The notes under the pieces were generated by a model. That model was not told the DNA's origin. It saw only the letters and a list, made by a program, of their open reading frames with translations, and ran no database searches. A DNA stretch of 64,000 nt from Allopusillimonas lactea (GTDB lineage: Bacteria > Pseudomonadota > Gammaproteobacteria > Burkholderiales > Burkholderiaceae_B), in the NCBI RefSeq assembly GCF_021653995.1, contig NZ_JAJJOZ010000009.1:143784-207783 (forward strand), written 5' to 3'. The position numbers and the translations under genes were made by a program. Positions 9,179-17,742 of the stretch are shown piece by piece. Numbering within the stretch: the stretch's first letter is position 1; every line of letters starts with the position of its first letter.

Positions 9179-10192
9179 ATGACGCACGTGCGCAAGCTTG
9201 CCGCAGCCCTATCCATTGCTGTGCTGACCCTGGCCACCACCCACGCGGCCGCACAGGAAAAAACCGAAATCACCATCACCAAGCAGCCCAGTATCCTGTA
9301 TCTGCCCGCCTTGGTGATGCAAAAACAAGGTTTGATCGAAAAACACGCCGCGCAAGAAGGCGTGAAGGATCTCAAGGTGAATTGGCGTTCGTTCACCAGC
9401 GGCGGCGCGGCCACCGATGCGCTGCTGTCCGATAATGTCGAAATCGTGAATAGCGGCCTGGGCAATTTGCTGCTGCTGTGGGATCGTACCAAAGGCAAAG
9501 TAAAGGGCATCACCACCAACTCGGCGCTTCCCTTGGCGCTGGTCAGCCGCGATCCCAGGATCAAAACGCTGAAAGATTTCGGCCCCACTGACAAGATCGC
9601 AGTGCCCACCATCCGCGTCTCCACGCAGGCCATCCTGCTGCAGATGGCGGCCGAAAAAGAATGGGGCAGCGACAAGTGGTCCAAGCTGGATGCAAACACG
9701 GTGCAGCTTGGACACCCCGACGCCGCTGCAATGCTGGCCAACCCCAAGGGCGAGGTCGGCACGCACTTTGCCGCGCCGCCTTTCTACTACAAAGAACTCA
9801 AGACAGTGCCCAACGCGCATGTGATCCTGCGCTCGAACGACATCATCGACGGAGGCCTGTCACAGTCCACCCTGTTCACCACCACCAAGTTCGCGGACAA
9901 CAACCCCAAGATCATCAAGGCCGTGCTGGCTGCCTCTCGCGAGGCGATCGACTTCATCAAGAAGGACACCCCGCAGGCCGTGGACATCTACCGCGAAGTG
10001 AGCGGTGACCAGACCCCGCGCGACGAGCTGCTGGACATGCTCAAACAGCCCGGCATGATGGACTTCCAGATGGCGCCCGCCGGCTCGATGAAGTTTGCCA
10101 CGCACATGCACAAGGTCGGCATTCTCAAGACCATGCCCGCCAAGTGGACGGATTATTTCCTGCCCGTGTCGGCGAGCCTGAACGGCAACTGA
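9179..10192 (+). CDS. ABC transporter substrate-binding protein, NMT1/SsuA/TauA-like
   Basis: A 337-residue periplasmic protein. The ATG at 9179 was chosen because it follows GGAGA at good distance and begins a typical signal peptide (MTHVRKLAAALSIAVLTLA, cleavage probably after AHAAA-Q). The mature part resembles SsuA/TauA/THI5-like proteins: TKQPSILYLPALVMQKQGLIEKHAAQ, then FTSGGAATDALLSDNVEIVNSG. It captures a small organic anion. The ATPase starts 3 bp downstream and the permease follows, so this is a complete importer under the divergent GntR regulator. Confidence 0.9.
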   Translation: MTHVRKLAAALSIAVLTLATTHAAAQEKTEITITKQPSILYLPALVMQKQGLIEKHAAQEGVKDLKVNWRSFTSGGAATDALLSDNVEIVNSGLGNLLLLWDRTKGKVKGITTNSALPLALVSRDPRIKTLKDFGPTDKIAVPTIRVSTQAILLQMAAEKEWGSDKWSKLDANTVQLGHPDAAAMLANPKGEVGTHFAAPPFYYKELKTVPNAHVILRSNDIIDGGLSQSTLFTTTKFADNNPKIIKAVLAASREAIDFIKKDTPQAVDIYREVSGDQTPRDELLDMLKQPGMMDFQMAPAGSMKFATHMHKVGILKTMPAKWTDYFLPVSASLNGN

Positions 10193-10194
10193 TC

Positions 10195-11043
10195 ATGACT
10201 GCAAACGCTACGCCCACGCTACTGGAAGTCGACAACGTCACCCTGCGCTACAAGACTTCCGACGCCATCATCACTGCCACCCGCCGCGTCAGTTTCAACG
10301 TCGCGGCCGGGGACCGCTTCGTGTTGCTGGGGCCGTCGGGCTGCGGCAAATCCACGCTGCTCAAGGCGGTGGGCGGCTACCTGACGCCTGATGAAGGCGA
10401 GATCCGCATCAAGGGCAGGGCCGTACAACGGCCCGGCGCCGACCGCATGATGGTGTTCCAGGAGTTCGATCAACTGCTGCCCTGGAAAACCGTGCTGGAG
10501 AACGTGATGTTTCCGCTTGTGGTGGCGCGCAAAATGCCCCGCAAGCAGGCCGAGGAGCGCGCCCGCGCCTTTGTGGAAAAAGTACATCTGGGCAGCTTCG
10601 CAGACAGCTATACGCATACGCTGTCGGGCGGCATGAAGCAGCGCGTGGCGATTGCCCGCGGGATGTGCATGGAGCCGGACATCCTGCTCATGGACGAACC
10701 GTTCGCGGCGCTCGACGCCCTGACTCGGCGCCAGATGCAGGATGAGCTGCTGCAGTTGTGGGACGACACACGTTTTACCGTCATGTTCGTGACGCATTCG
10801 ATTGCTGAGGCCATCCGCATCGGCAATCGCATCCTGCTGCTCTCGCCACATCCCGGCGAGGTCAAGGCAGAAGTGGTTGATGTGGAAGCGGCCGCCAACG
10901 ACCCGGTGGCCGCCGCCGCACTTGAGCAAGATATCCACGACCTGCTTTTTGACGACGGCGGGCCGCCGCCGCAAACTGGAGAGGCTGCGGCAAAGCCGCT
11001 GCCCGCACATACCGCACATGAGGAAGGAGTACAGACAGCATGA
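10195..11043 (+). CDS. ABC transporter ATP-binding protein, SsuB/TauB-like
   Basis: A 282-residue ATPase with Walker A GPSGCGKST (about residues 46-54), Q-loop, signature LSGGMKQRV (about 143) and Walker B ILLMDEPF (about 163). It is of the nitrate/sulfonate/taurine class. The C-terminus carries an extra Ala/Pro-rich tail of about 30 residues. The ATG at 10195 lies 3 bp after the stop of the binding-protein gene, and the gene end overlaps the permease start by 4 bp, so the three proteins are translationally coupled. Confidence 0.92.
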   Translation: MTANATPTLLEVDNVTLRYKTSDAIITATRRVSFNVAAGDRFVLLGPSGCGKSTLLKAVGGYLTPDEGEIRIKGRAVQRPGADRMMVFQEFDQLLPWKTVLENVMFPLVVARKMPRKQAEERARAFVEKVHLGSFADSYTHTLSGGMKQRVAIARGMCMEPDILLMDEPFAALDALTRRQMQDELLQLWDDTRFTVMFVTHSIAEAIRIGNRILLLSPHPGEVKAEVVDVEAAANDPVAAAALEQDIHDLLFDDGGPPPQTGEAAAKPLPAHTAHEEGVQTA

Positions 11044-11909
11044 CTCGCGCAAGCATCATCATGAAACAGCAGGGCGGCCCCGATGCCGGCACGGGCGAGC
11101 ATGTTGTCGTCGCACGCACGCTGCCGCTCATCCAGCGCCTGTGGAGCGATGCCTTCGTGCGCAAATCCACCATCGTGCTGCTGCTGGCCATCGCCTGGGA
11201 AATCTACGGACGCGCGCTTGGCAACCCGCTGCTGTTTCCCACCCTGTCCGACACCGTGATGGCATTTATCGATCGCATCGGCGACGGCTCGCTCAGCGAC
11301 CGGGCCTGGACATCGCTGCAAGTACTCACGATGGGTTATGCGCTGGGCATCGTGATCGCGGCGGCCATCACCATACTGGCCATCACCACGCAAATCGGCA
11401 CCGACTTTCTAGAAGTGATGACGGCGATGTTCAACCCGCTGCCCGCCATCGCCTTGCTGCCGCTGGCACTGATCTGGTTCGGTCTGGGCACCACCAGCAT
11501 CGTGTTCGTGCTGCTGCACTCGGTGGTATGGGTGGTAGCGCTGAACACGCAATCAGGTTTCATGGCAGTCTCGCAAACACTGCGCATGGTGGGCCGCAAT
11601 TACGAGCTGCGCGGCCTCAGCTATGTCGCCCATATTCTGATCCCCGCCGCGTTTCCATCTATTCTCACAGGGCTGAAGATAGGCTGGGCCTTCGCATGGC
11701 GCACCCTGATCGCCGCAGAACTCGTATTTGGCGTCGCGTCCGGCCAGGGCGGGCTGGGCTGGTTCATCTTCGAAAACCGTAATCTGCTCGATATCCCTGC
11801 TGTGTTCGCCGGGCTGCTCACGGTCATTATCATCGGTCTGATCGTCGAGAACCTGGTGTTCCGCCTGATCGAGAAGAGAACCGTGCGCCGCTGGGGCATG
11901 CAAAGCTGA
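11040..11909 (+). CDS. ABC transporter permease, SsuC/TauC-like
   Basis: A 289-residue membrane protein with about six transmembrane segments and the binding-protein-dependent permease domain, including the coupling-helix region KIGWAFAWRTLIAAELVFG that matches the EAA loop of SsuC-type permeases. It overlaps the ATPase gene by 4 bp and forms the transmembrane channel of the importer. A dehydratase gene follows 42 bp downstream on the same strand, linking uptake to catabolism. Confidence 0.92.
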   Translation: MTRASIIMKQQGGPDAGTGEHVVVARTLPLIQRLWSDAFVRKSTIVLLLAIAWEIYGRALGNPLLFPTLSDTVMAFIDRIGDGSLSDRAWTSLQVLTMGYALGIVIAAAITILAITTQIGTDFLEVMTAMFNPLPAIALLPLALIWFGLGTTSIVFVLLHSVVWVVALNTQSGFMAVSQTLRMVGRNYELRGLSYVAHILIPAAFPSILTGLKIGWAFAWRTLIAAELVFGVASGQGGLGWFIFENRNLLDIPAVFAGLLTVIIIGLIVENLVFRLIEKRTVRRWGMQS

Positions 11910-11951
11910 CCCCACGCCACACCCATGCTTTGATTGCTAACAGGAAACAGA

Positions 11952-13682
11952 ATGAACAAGAAGGTGGATTCACTGCGCAGCGCGCGCTGGTTCGAACCCG
12001 ACGATCTGCGCGGTTTCGGCCATCGCTCACGCATGATGCAGATGGGCTATGGCCCCGACGACTGGGCCGGCAAGCCGGTGGTGGGCATCATCAACACCTG
12101 GTCCGATATCAACCCCTGCCACGCTCACTTCAAAGAGCGTGTGCACGACATCAAGCGCGGCATCTTGCAGGCGGGCGGCTTCCCCATCGAACTGCCCGCG
12201 CAGTCGCTGGCCGAGCAATACGTAAAGCCCTCCACCATGCTCTACCGCAACATGCTGGCCATGGAAACCGAAGAACTGATCCGCTGTCACCCCATCGACG
12301 GCGTAGTGCTGATGGGCGGCTGCGACAAGACCACGCCGGCGTTGCTGATGGGCGCCACCAGCGCCGGCGTGCCGGCCATTTATGTACCGGCCGGCCCCAT
12401 GCTGCGCGGCAACTGGGAAGGCAAGACGCTGGGTTCAGGCTCGGATGCCTGGAAGTACTGGGACGAGCGGCGCGCGGGCAATATCACGCCTGTGCAATGG
12501 CTGGGCATTGAAGGCGGTATCGCACGCTCGCACGGCCACTGCATGACCATGGGCACGGCCAGCACCATGACCGCCATCGCCGAGGCGCTGGGCATGACAC
12601 TGCCGGGCGCATCGTCTATCCCCGCGCCCGACGTGAACCACATCCGTATGTGCGCAGCGTCGGGCCGCCGCATCGTGGAGATGATTCTTGAAGACCTGAC
12701 ACCCGGCAAGATACAAACCCACGACGCTTTCCTGAACGCCATCAATGTCGCCATGGCCATGGGCTGTTCCACCAACGCCATCATCCATGTGATCGCCCAG
12801 GCGCGCCGCGCGGGCTGCGACATCAGCCTTGACGATTTCGATCGCGCCAGCCGCGTGGTACCGGTCATCGCCAACATCCGCCCCAGCGGTGAACGCTACC
12901 TGATGGAAGACTTCTACTACGCCGGCGGGCTGCCCGCCATGATGGCGCAGATGAAGCCGCATCTGAAGTTGGACGCCTTGACGGTGAACGGTCGCACGTT
13001 GGGAGAAAACCTTGAGGGCGCGCGAGTCTATAACGACGATGTGATCCGCAGCCTGGACCGGCCCATCTATGCCGAAGGTTCGCTGGCCGTGCTCCGCGGC
13101 AACCTTGCTCCCGACGGCTGTGTGATCAAGCCCGCCGCCGCCGAGCCGCGCCTGCGCCAGCACACCGGCCCCGCCCTGGTGTTCGACAGCTACCCAGACA
13201 TGAAGGCGCGCATCAACCTGCCCGACCTGGACGTGACACCCGATCATGTACTGATTCTTCGCAACGTGGGCCCGCAGGGCGGCCCCGGCATGCCCGAATG
13301 GGGCATGATCCCCATCCCGCAGAAGCTGGTCGAGCAAGGCGTGCGCGACATGCTGCGCATCTCCGACGCGCGCATGAGCGGCACCAGCTATGGCGCCTGC
13401 ATCCTGCATGTGGCGCCTGAGGCCTATATCGGCGGCCCGCTGGCCTTGGTGCGGACGGGCGACATGATCACCGTGGACGTGCCCAGCCGTACGATATCGA
13501 TGGACGTGGCAGACGAGGAACTGGCGCGCCGCCGCGCCGCCCTCGTCCCGCCCACGCCTCGCTATGGGCGCGGCTATGGTTGGATGTTCTCACGCCATAT
13601 TCAACAGGCCGACACCGGCTGCGATTTCGATTTTCTGCAAACCAGCTTTGGGCCCTCCGCCGGCGAACCCGACATCTTCTAG
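11952..13682 (+). CDS. IlvD/Edd-family dehydratase, sugar-acid (arabonate/xylonate) dehydratase-like
   Basis: A 576-residue protein. The ATG at 11952 follows AGGAAACAG and gives the family-typical start (KVDSLRSARWFEPDDLRGFGHRSR). Three conserved iron-sulfur ligands are visible: C56 (DINPCHAHF), C124 (GGCDKTTPA) and C197 (GHCMTMG), the pattern and spacing of [2Fe-2S] sugar-acid dehydratases. The reaction is dehydration of a sugar acid to its 2-keto-3-deoxy derivative. Placement behind an ABC importer and before an aldolase-like RraA protein supports a short uptake-dehydration-cleavage pathway. Length and opening sequence favour arabonate/xylonate-type enzymes over biosynthetic IlvD. Confidence 0.92.
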   Translation: MNKKVDSLRSARWFEPDDLRGFGHRSRMMQMGYGPDDWAGKPVVGIINTWSDINPCHAHFKERVHDIKRGILQAGGFPIELPAQSLAEQYVKPSTMLYRNMLAMETEELIRCHPIDGVVLMGGCDKTTPALLMGATSAGVPAIYVPAGPMLRGNWEGKTLGSGSDAWKYWDERRAGNITPVQWLGIEGGIARSHGHCMTMGTASTMTAIAEALGMTLPGASSIPAPDVNHIRMCAASGRRIVEMILEDLTPGKIQTHDAFLNAINVAMAMGCSTNAIIHVIAQARRAGCDISLDDFDRASRVVPVIANIRPSGERYLMEDFYYAGGLPAMMAQMKPHLKLDALTVNGRTLGENLEGARVYNDDVIRSLDRPIYAEGSLAVLRGNLAPDGCVIKPAAAEPRLRQHTGPALVFDSYPDMKARINLPDLDVTPDHVLILRNVGPQGGPGMPEWGMIPIPQKLVEQGVRDMLRISDARMSGTSYGACILHVAPEAYIGGPLALVRTGDMITVDVPSRTISMDVADEELARRRAALVPPTPRYGRGYGWMFSRHIQQADTGCDFDFLQTSFGPSAGEPDIF

Positions 13683-13694
13683 GAGAACTTCAGC

Positions 13695-14417
13695 ATGCAG
13701 GCATTGACGCCCGAGATTCGGGCCAAGCTCGAACAGGTAAGCGTGGCAACCATCACCACCACACTGTACAAACGCGGTCTGCGCAACCAACTCATCCAAC
13801 AGGTGTATCCGGTGGGTGCGCCCAAGAAAAAGCGCATGATCGGGCCGGCCTACACCATGCGCTACATCCCCGCACGCGAAGACCTGAACGAGTTATCCGT
13901 CTTCCGCGACCGCGCCCACCCGCAGCGCAAAGGCGTGGAAGAATGCCCGCCGGGTGCGGTGCTGGTCATGGATAGCCGGAAAGACGGCCGGGCGGCGTCC
14001 GCAGGCGGGATACTCGTCACGCGCCTGCAACAGCGCGGTGTGGCCGGTGTGGTGACAGATGGCGGCTTTCGCGACTCACCCGAAATCGGCGCGCTGGACA
14101 TGCCCGCCTACCACAGTCATCCCTCGCCACCCACCAACCTGACGTGCCATCAAGCCATCGCGCTGAATGAGCCGATCGGCTGCGGCGACGCACCGGTTTT
14201 CCCGGGCGACATTATTTTCGGTGATGAGGAAGGGGTCGTTGTGATCCCCGCGCACCTGGTGGCCGAGGTCGCGCAGGAAGCCTTGGACATGACGGTGTTC
14301 GAAGATTTCGTGACGGAGAAGGTGCGCGAGGGGCGCTCGATTCTAGGCCTGTATCCGGCCACTGATCCGGCCACGCTGCCGGAGTTCGAAACATGGCGCA
14401 AGACGCGTGGCCGGTAG
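13695..14417 (+). CDS. RraA-like / HMG-CHA aldolase-family protein
   Basis: A 240-residue protein starting after AGGAGAACTTC. It carries the RraA/HMG aldolase fold signatures, notably GVAGVVTDGGFRDSPEIGAL, where the DGxxRD motif binds the divalent metal and substrate, and GDIIFGDEEGVVVIPAHLV near the C-terminus. It is annotated in many genomes as a ribonuclease E regulator, but in this context (12 bp after a sugar-acid dehydratase) it more likely acts as an aldolase or decarboxylase on a keto acid. The exact substrate is unknown. Confidence 0.87.
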   Translation: MQALTPEIRAKLEQVSVATITTTLYKRGLRNQLIQQVYPVGAPKKKRMIGPAYTMRYIPAREDLNELSVFRDRAHPQRKGVEECPPGAVLVMDSRKDGRAASAGGILVTRLQQRGVAGVVTDGGFRDSPEIGALDMPAYHSHPSPPTNLTCHQAIALNEPIGCGDAPVFPGDIIFGDEEGVVVIPAHLVAEVAQEALDMTVFEDFVTEKVREGRSILGLYPATDPATLPEFETWRKTRGR

Positions 14418-14444
14418 GCCCGCGCGCCTTGTGCCACGCTATGC

Positions 14445-15929
14445 TCAGTGCTCGACGTTGAGCGCGGCCTGCACAACTTGTTCACGATCGTGCCGAGCGC
14501 CATTGAAGAACAAGTTCAACACCACGGCGGACACAGACGTCAGCAGGATACCGGACTCGATCAGCGGGTGTATGGCATGCGGCATCCACTGGCGGAAGTG
14601 GGGCGCCACGAGGGGAATCATACCCAGGCCAATCGAAATCGCCACGATCATGGCATTGTGGCGATTGCTTTTGAAGTCTACACCCGCCAGGATGCGAATG
14701 CCGGTTGCCGTCACCATGCCGAACATCACGATGCCCGCACCGCCCAGCACGACGGTGGGCAACGACTCAACCAGCGCCGCCAGCTTGGGCAGCAGGCCAA
14801 AGATCACCAGAATAATACCGCCGGCCACACATACAAAACGGCTGCGCACGCCCGTCACCGCCACCAGCCCCACGTTCTGCGAGAAGCTGGAATACGGGAA
14901 GGTATTGAAAATACCGCCCAGCAAGGTACCCAGGCCATCTGTACGCAAGCCACGCGCCAGATCCTGCTCCGTTACCTTCTTGCCCGTCATGTCGCCCAAC
15001 GCCAGGAACATGCCCGTAGACTCGATCATCACCACAATCATGACCAGCACCATGGTGGCGATCATCACCGGATCGAAGCGCGGCATACCAAAGTGAAACG
15101 GCAAGATCACATCGAACCAATTGGCGCGGGCCACTTTTTCAAAGGTCATCAGGCCCATGGACGACGCCACCACTGCACCGATCACAATGCCGAGCAGAAC
15201 CGACACGTTGGCCGCAAAGCCCTTGCAGTATTTGGCGATCACCAGAATAGACACCAGCACCAGGGCCGCAATGCCCACGCCCGTCAGGTTGCCGTAGCGC
15301 GGATTGGGCATGGATGGCTGCAATTTAAGCCCTTGCGGCAGCGGCGGCAATGCCGAGCCGGGTGCGCCGGCCAACTGGGCGGCCTTTTCCAGCCATTGCG
15401 AATAGCTGGGATCAACGAGGTTGGGCGCGGTTGGCCCGACCGGGTTGCCGAAAATCCAGTTAACACCCACCCGCATCAAGGTGATGCCGATGATGGCAAT
15501 GATGGTGCCTGTCACGACAGGCGGAAAAAATCGCAACATGCGGCTGACGGCAGGCGCAATGATGATGGAGATAATGCCGGCCGCAATGATTGTGCCGAAC
15601 AGTAATTGCGCCCCCTCGTGCCCCGGATTACTGGTGGCGATGGACACCATGGGCCCTACAGCCGCGAAAGTCACCCCCATCATGACAGGCAGTTTGATAC
15701 CAAACCACTGCGTCGCGCCGAGCGACTGAATGATCGTGACTAAGCCGCAGCAGAATAGATCCGCCGCGATCAGAAAGGCCACCTCATCCGACGATAAGTT
15801 CAGCGCCCGCCCCACGATCAGGGGTACGGCGACGGCGCCTGCGTACATTACCAGGACGTGCTGCAAGCCAAGCACGGCCAGCTTGCCGCTCGATATGCGC
15901 TCGTCGGCAAGCACCTGGGTCTTGCTCAT
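14445..15929 (-). CDS. NCS2-family nucleobase:cation symporter (uracil/xanthine permease)
   Basis: About 494 residues with some 14 hydrophobic segments. The start at 15929 is chosen because of the strong GGAGGAG ribosome-binding site 8 bp upstream. The signature near the middle of the C-terminal half (NTFPYSSFSQNVGLVAVTGVRSRFV) is diagnostic of NCS2 purine/pyrimidine permeases. It imports a nucleobase (uracil, xanthine or urate) with protons. It is convergent with the RraA gene and divergent from an MFS gene at 16178; the role is probably nitrogen scavenging. Confidence 0.92.
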   Translation of the reverse strand: MSKTQVLADERISSGKLAVLGLQHVLVMYAGAVAVPLIVGRALNLSSDEVAFLIAADLFCCGLVTIIQSLGATQWFGIKLPVMMGVTFAAVGPMVSIATSNPGHEGAQLLFGTIIAAGIISIIIAPAVSRMLRFFPPVVTGTIIAIIGITLMRVGVNWIFGNPVGPTAPNLVDPSYSQWLEKAAQLAGAPGSALPPLPQGLKLQPSMPNPRYGNLTGVGIAALVLVSILVIAKYCKGFAANVSVLLGIVIGAVVASSMGLMTFEKVARANWFDVILPFHFGMPRFDPVMIATMVLVMIVVMIESTGMFLALGDMTGKKVTEQDLARGLRTDGLGTLLGGIFNTFPYSSFSQNVGLVAVTGVRSRFVCVAGGIILVIFGLLPKLAALVESLPTVVLGGAGIVMFGMVTATGIRILAGVDFKSNRHNAMIVAISIGLGMIPLVAPHFRQWMPHAIHPLIESGILLTSVSAVVLNLFFNGARHDREQVVQAALNVEH

Positions 15930-16074
15930 GTTATGTCTCCTCCGCACGATGTGCCTTATTTCAGCGGCATGGTTGCCGCAAAATGCGGGAGCACATTGTC
16001 TGCCTCAATCCCCGCGCAAACAAATTTACTGGAGAAATTGTCCGGCTTCGCATACAAAACCCGATAGCGTTCTT

Positions 16075-16097
16075 TACGGATTCAATATAACTCCGTA
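16075..16097. promoter_or_regulatory. Inverted repeat TACGGA-N11-TCCGTA, candidate operator
   Basis: A perfect 6-bp inverted repeat with an 11-bp AT-rich spacer lies in the 248-bp divergent region between the NCS2 permease (start 15929) and the MFS gene (start 16178). Half-site centres are 17 bp apart, unlike two full helical turns, so symmetric dimer binding is possible but not assured. No regulator gene sits next to it. Confidence 0.35.
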
Positions 16098-16177
16098 TAA
16101 ACCCGAAGTTCGCACGGTCATGCGACAACACATGGCAGCGTCAGCCGACGCATGCCCAACTCGCCAGGAAACCGGCC

Positions 16178-17518
16178 ATGTCCAGCAGTTCAACACCTCC
16201 CACTCCCCCCGCTTCCAACCGTGCGCGCAGTGCCGGCCCCGTCTACTTTGGCTGGTATATCGCTTTTGCCGGCACACTGCTCACCTTGCTCACGGTCGGG
16301 GCGCGGCTGAGCATCGGTCCGTTTTTTCTGCCCATGGCCCACGACATTGCGCTGTCGCGCAGTGAACTGTCAGGCGTCATCGCCGCCGGCATGCTGGCCT
16401 ATGGGCTGGCCATGCCACTGGCCGGCTATCTGGTCGCCACCTACGGCACCCGCCGCGTGCTGCTGCTGGGCACACTGATCATGGCGCTCTCGATCGCCGG
16501 CACTGTCACTGCAACCTCAGGCACCGGCCTGCTGCTGTCTTTCGGCATTGGTCTTTCCGTCGGGCTGGCGTTCACCAGCCCCGTCGCGCTCACACGCGTG
16601 CTCAGCCTCTGGTTCGTGCGCCAGCGCGGCCTGGCCATGTTCGTCCTGTCGGCGGGCTCCATGGCCGGCATCGCCCTGCTTACGCCCGTCTTCAGCTGGG
16701 CCATCGAAATTGCGGGCTGGCGTGAAACCTTGATCGGCTTCGCAGTGATTTTTGCATTGGTGTGTGTACCGTCAGCGCTGTTCATCATCCACGAGAACGT
16801 GCCGCCCGGCGCCGATACACGGCCAGACACGCCACGCGCGGCCGCGTCGCGCGCACAGGGCCGGCAGGGTGGCTCGCACGATGCGGGCGTTGCAGCCACG
16901 CCCGCCATCAGCATGCGCGACGCGTTGCGCACCCGGCCGTTCTGGCTGCTCACGCTTGGCCTGTTCGCCTGCGGCTTCAGTATGAACTTGCTGGGCACTC
17001 ATGCCGTGCCCATGTTGATGGACCACGGCTTCGGCCCGCAAACCAGCGCCTTTGGCATTTCGCTGATCGGCCTAGTGGCCATCTTCAGCTCAGTGGCGCT
17101 GGGCAAGCTGTCCGACCGCGTACCGCGCCGCAATGTCCTGGCACTCATCTATGCCGTTCGCGGCCTGGGCTTCCTGGGGCTGGTCGAAGCTGCCAGTTCG
17201 TGGCAGCTCTATACCGTCGCCATTATCGGCGGGGTCGTGTGGGCCGGCAGCGTCGCCATCTCGTCAGCACTCATGGCCGACATTTACGGCACACGCCTGG
17301 TGGGGATATTGTTCGGCTGGGCCTATGTGGGCCACCAGTTGGGCGGCACCCTGAGTGCCTGGATGGGCGGCTGGGCGTATGAAGCCTTCGGCACCCACCT
17401 GATTTCATTTGGTGCGGCGGGTGTGCTGCTGTTCTGCGCTGCCGCCATCGCGTTGCGTTTGCCCGACGTTGGCGCCCACCGCGCAAGCGGGTTGGCACTG
17501 GCACGAAAGCAGGGTTGA
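16178..17518 (+). CDS. MFS transporter
   Basis: A 446-residue major facilitator with 12 predicted transmembrane segments, split by a hydrophilic central loop (about residues 205-245). The first half contains AAGMLAYGLAMPLAGYLVATYGTRRVLLLG, a variant of MFS motif A. General appearance (GWYIAFAGTLLTLLTVGARLSIGPFFLPMA) is of the monocarboxylate/oxalate-formate exchanger-like group. An AGGA ribosome-binding site precedes the ATG. Divergent from the NCS2 permease. Substrate unknown. Confidence 0.9.
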   Translation: MSSSSTPPTPPASNRARSAGPVYFGWYIAFAGTLLTLLTVGARLSIGPFFLPMAHDIALSRSELSGVIAAGMLAYGLAMPLAGYLVATYGTRRVLLLGTLIMALSIAGTVTATSGTGLLLSFGIGLSVGLAFTSPVALTRVLSLWFVRQRGLAMFVLSAGSMAGIALLTPVFSWAIEIAGWRETLIGFAVIFALVCVPSALFIIHENVPPGADTRPDTPRAAASRAQGRQGGSHDAGVAATPAISMRDALRTRPFWLLTLGLFACGFSMNLLGTHAVPMLMDHGFGPQTSAFGISLIGLVAIFSSVALGKLSDRVPRRNVLALIYAVRGLGFLGLVEAASSWQLYTVAIIGGVVWAGSVAISSALMADIYGTRLVGILFGWAYVGHQLGGTLSAWMGGWAYEAFGTHLISFGAAGVLLFCAAAIALRLPDVGAHRASGLALARKQG

Positions 17519-17690
17519 GAAGCGCCCGGCACAGCCGCTGGCGGCAGGCCGACGGCTCGCAACGCGTGTCGCCGGCACGATTACTGCCAGGCGTTAAAAA
17601 AGCGGGATGTGCGAAGCCGGAATGAACAGCGCGGGTCACGAGCCCGCAGACCTGCAAAGCCGGATATACAAACCTGGATATGCAAAACGG

Positions 17691-17722
17691 AAGAGGCGGG
17701 GCCATGAATGGCCCCGCCTCTT
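17691..17722 (-). terminator. Rho-independent terminator after argD
   Basis: A 13-bp perfect stem (AAGAGGCGGGGCC pairing with GGCCCCGCCTCTT) with a 6-nt loop. Read on the minus strand it is followed by CCGTTTTGC, a short T-tract. It lies 20 bp beyond the argD stop and also faces the MFS gene end, so it may work in both directions. Confidence 0.75.
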
Positions 17723-17742
17723 ATCGCTGCCTGGCTTGCCGA

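Noticed and set aside
12435..13409. 324-codon antisense frame opposite the IlvD/Edd dehydratase
   Set aside because: Shadow of the conserved dehydratase, no domain, no ribosome-binding site.
13695..14417. RraA as ribonuclease E inhibitor
   Set aside because: Length 240 and the operon context with a sugar-acid dehydratase fit aldolase-type relatives better than true RraA, which is about 160 residues.
14448..15605. Long open frame (385 codons) opposite the NCS2 permease gene
   Set aside because: His/Gln/Arg-rich nonsense translation typical of antisense to a membrane protein gene; the permease on the other strand is clear.
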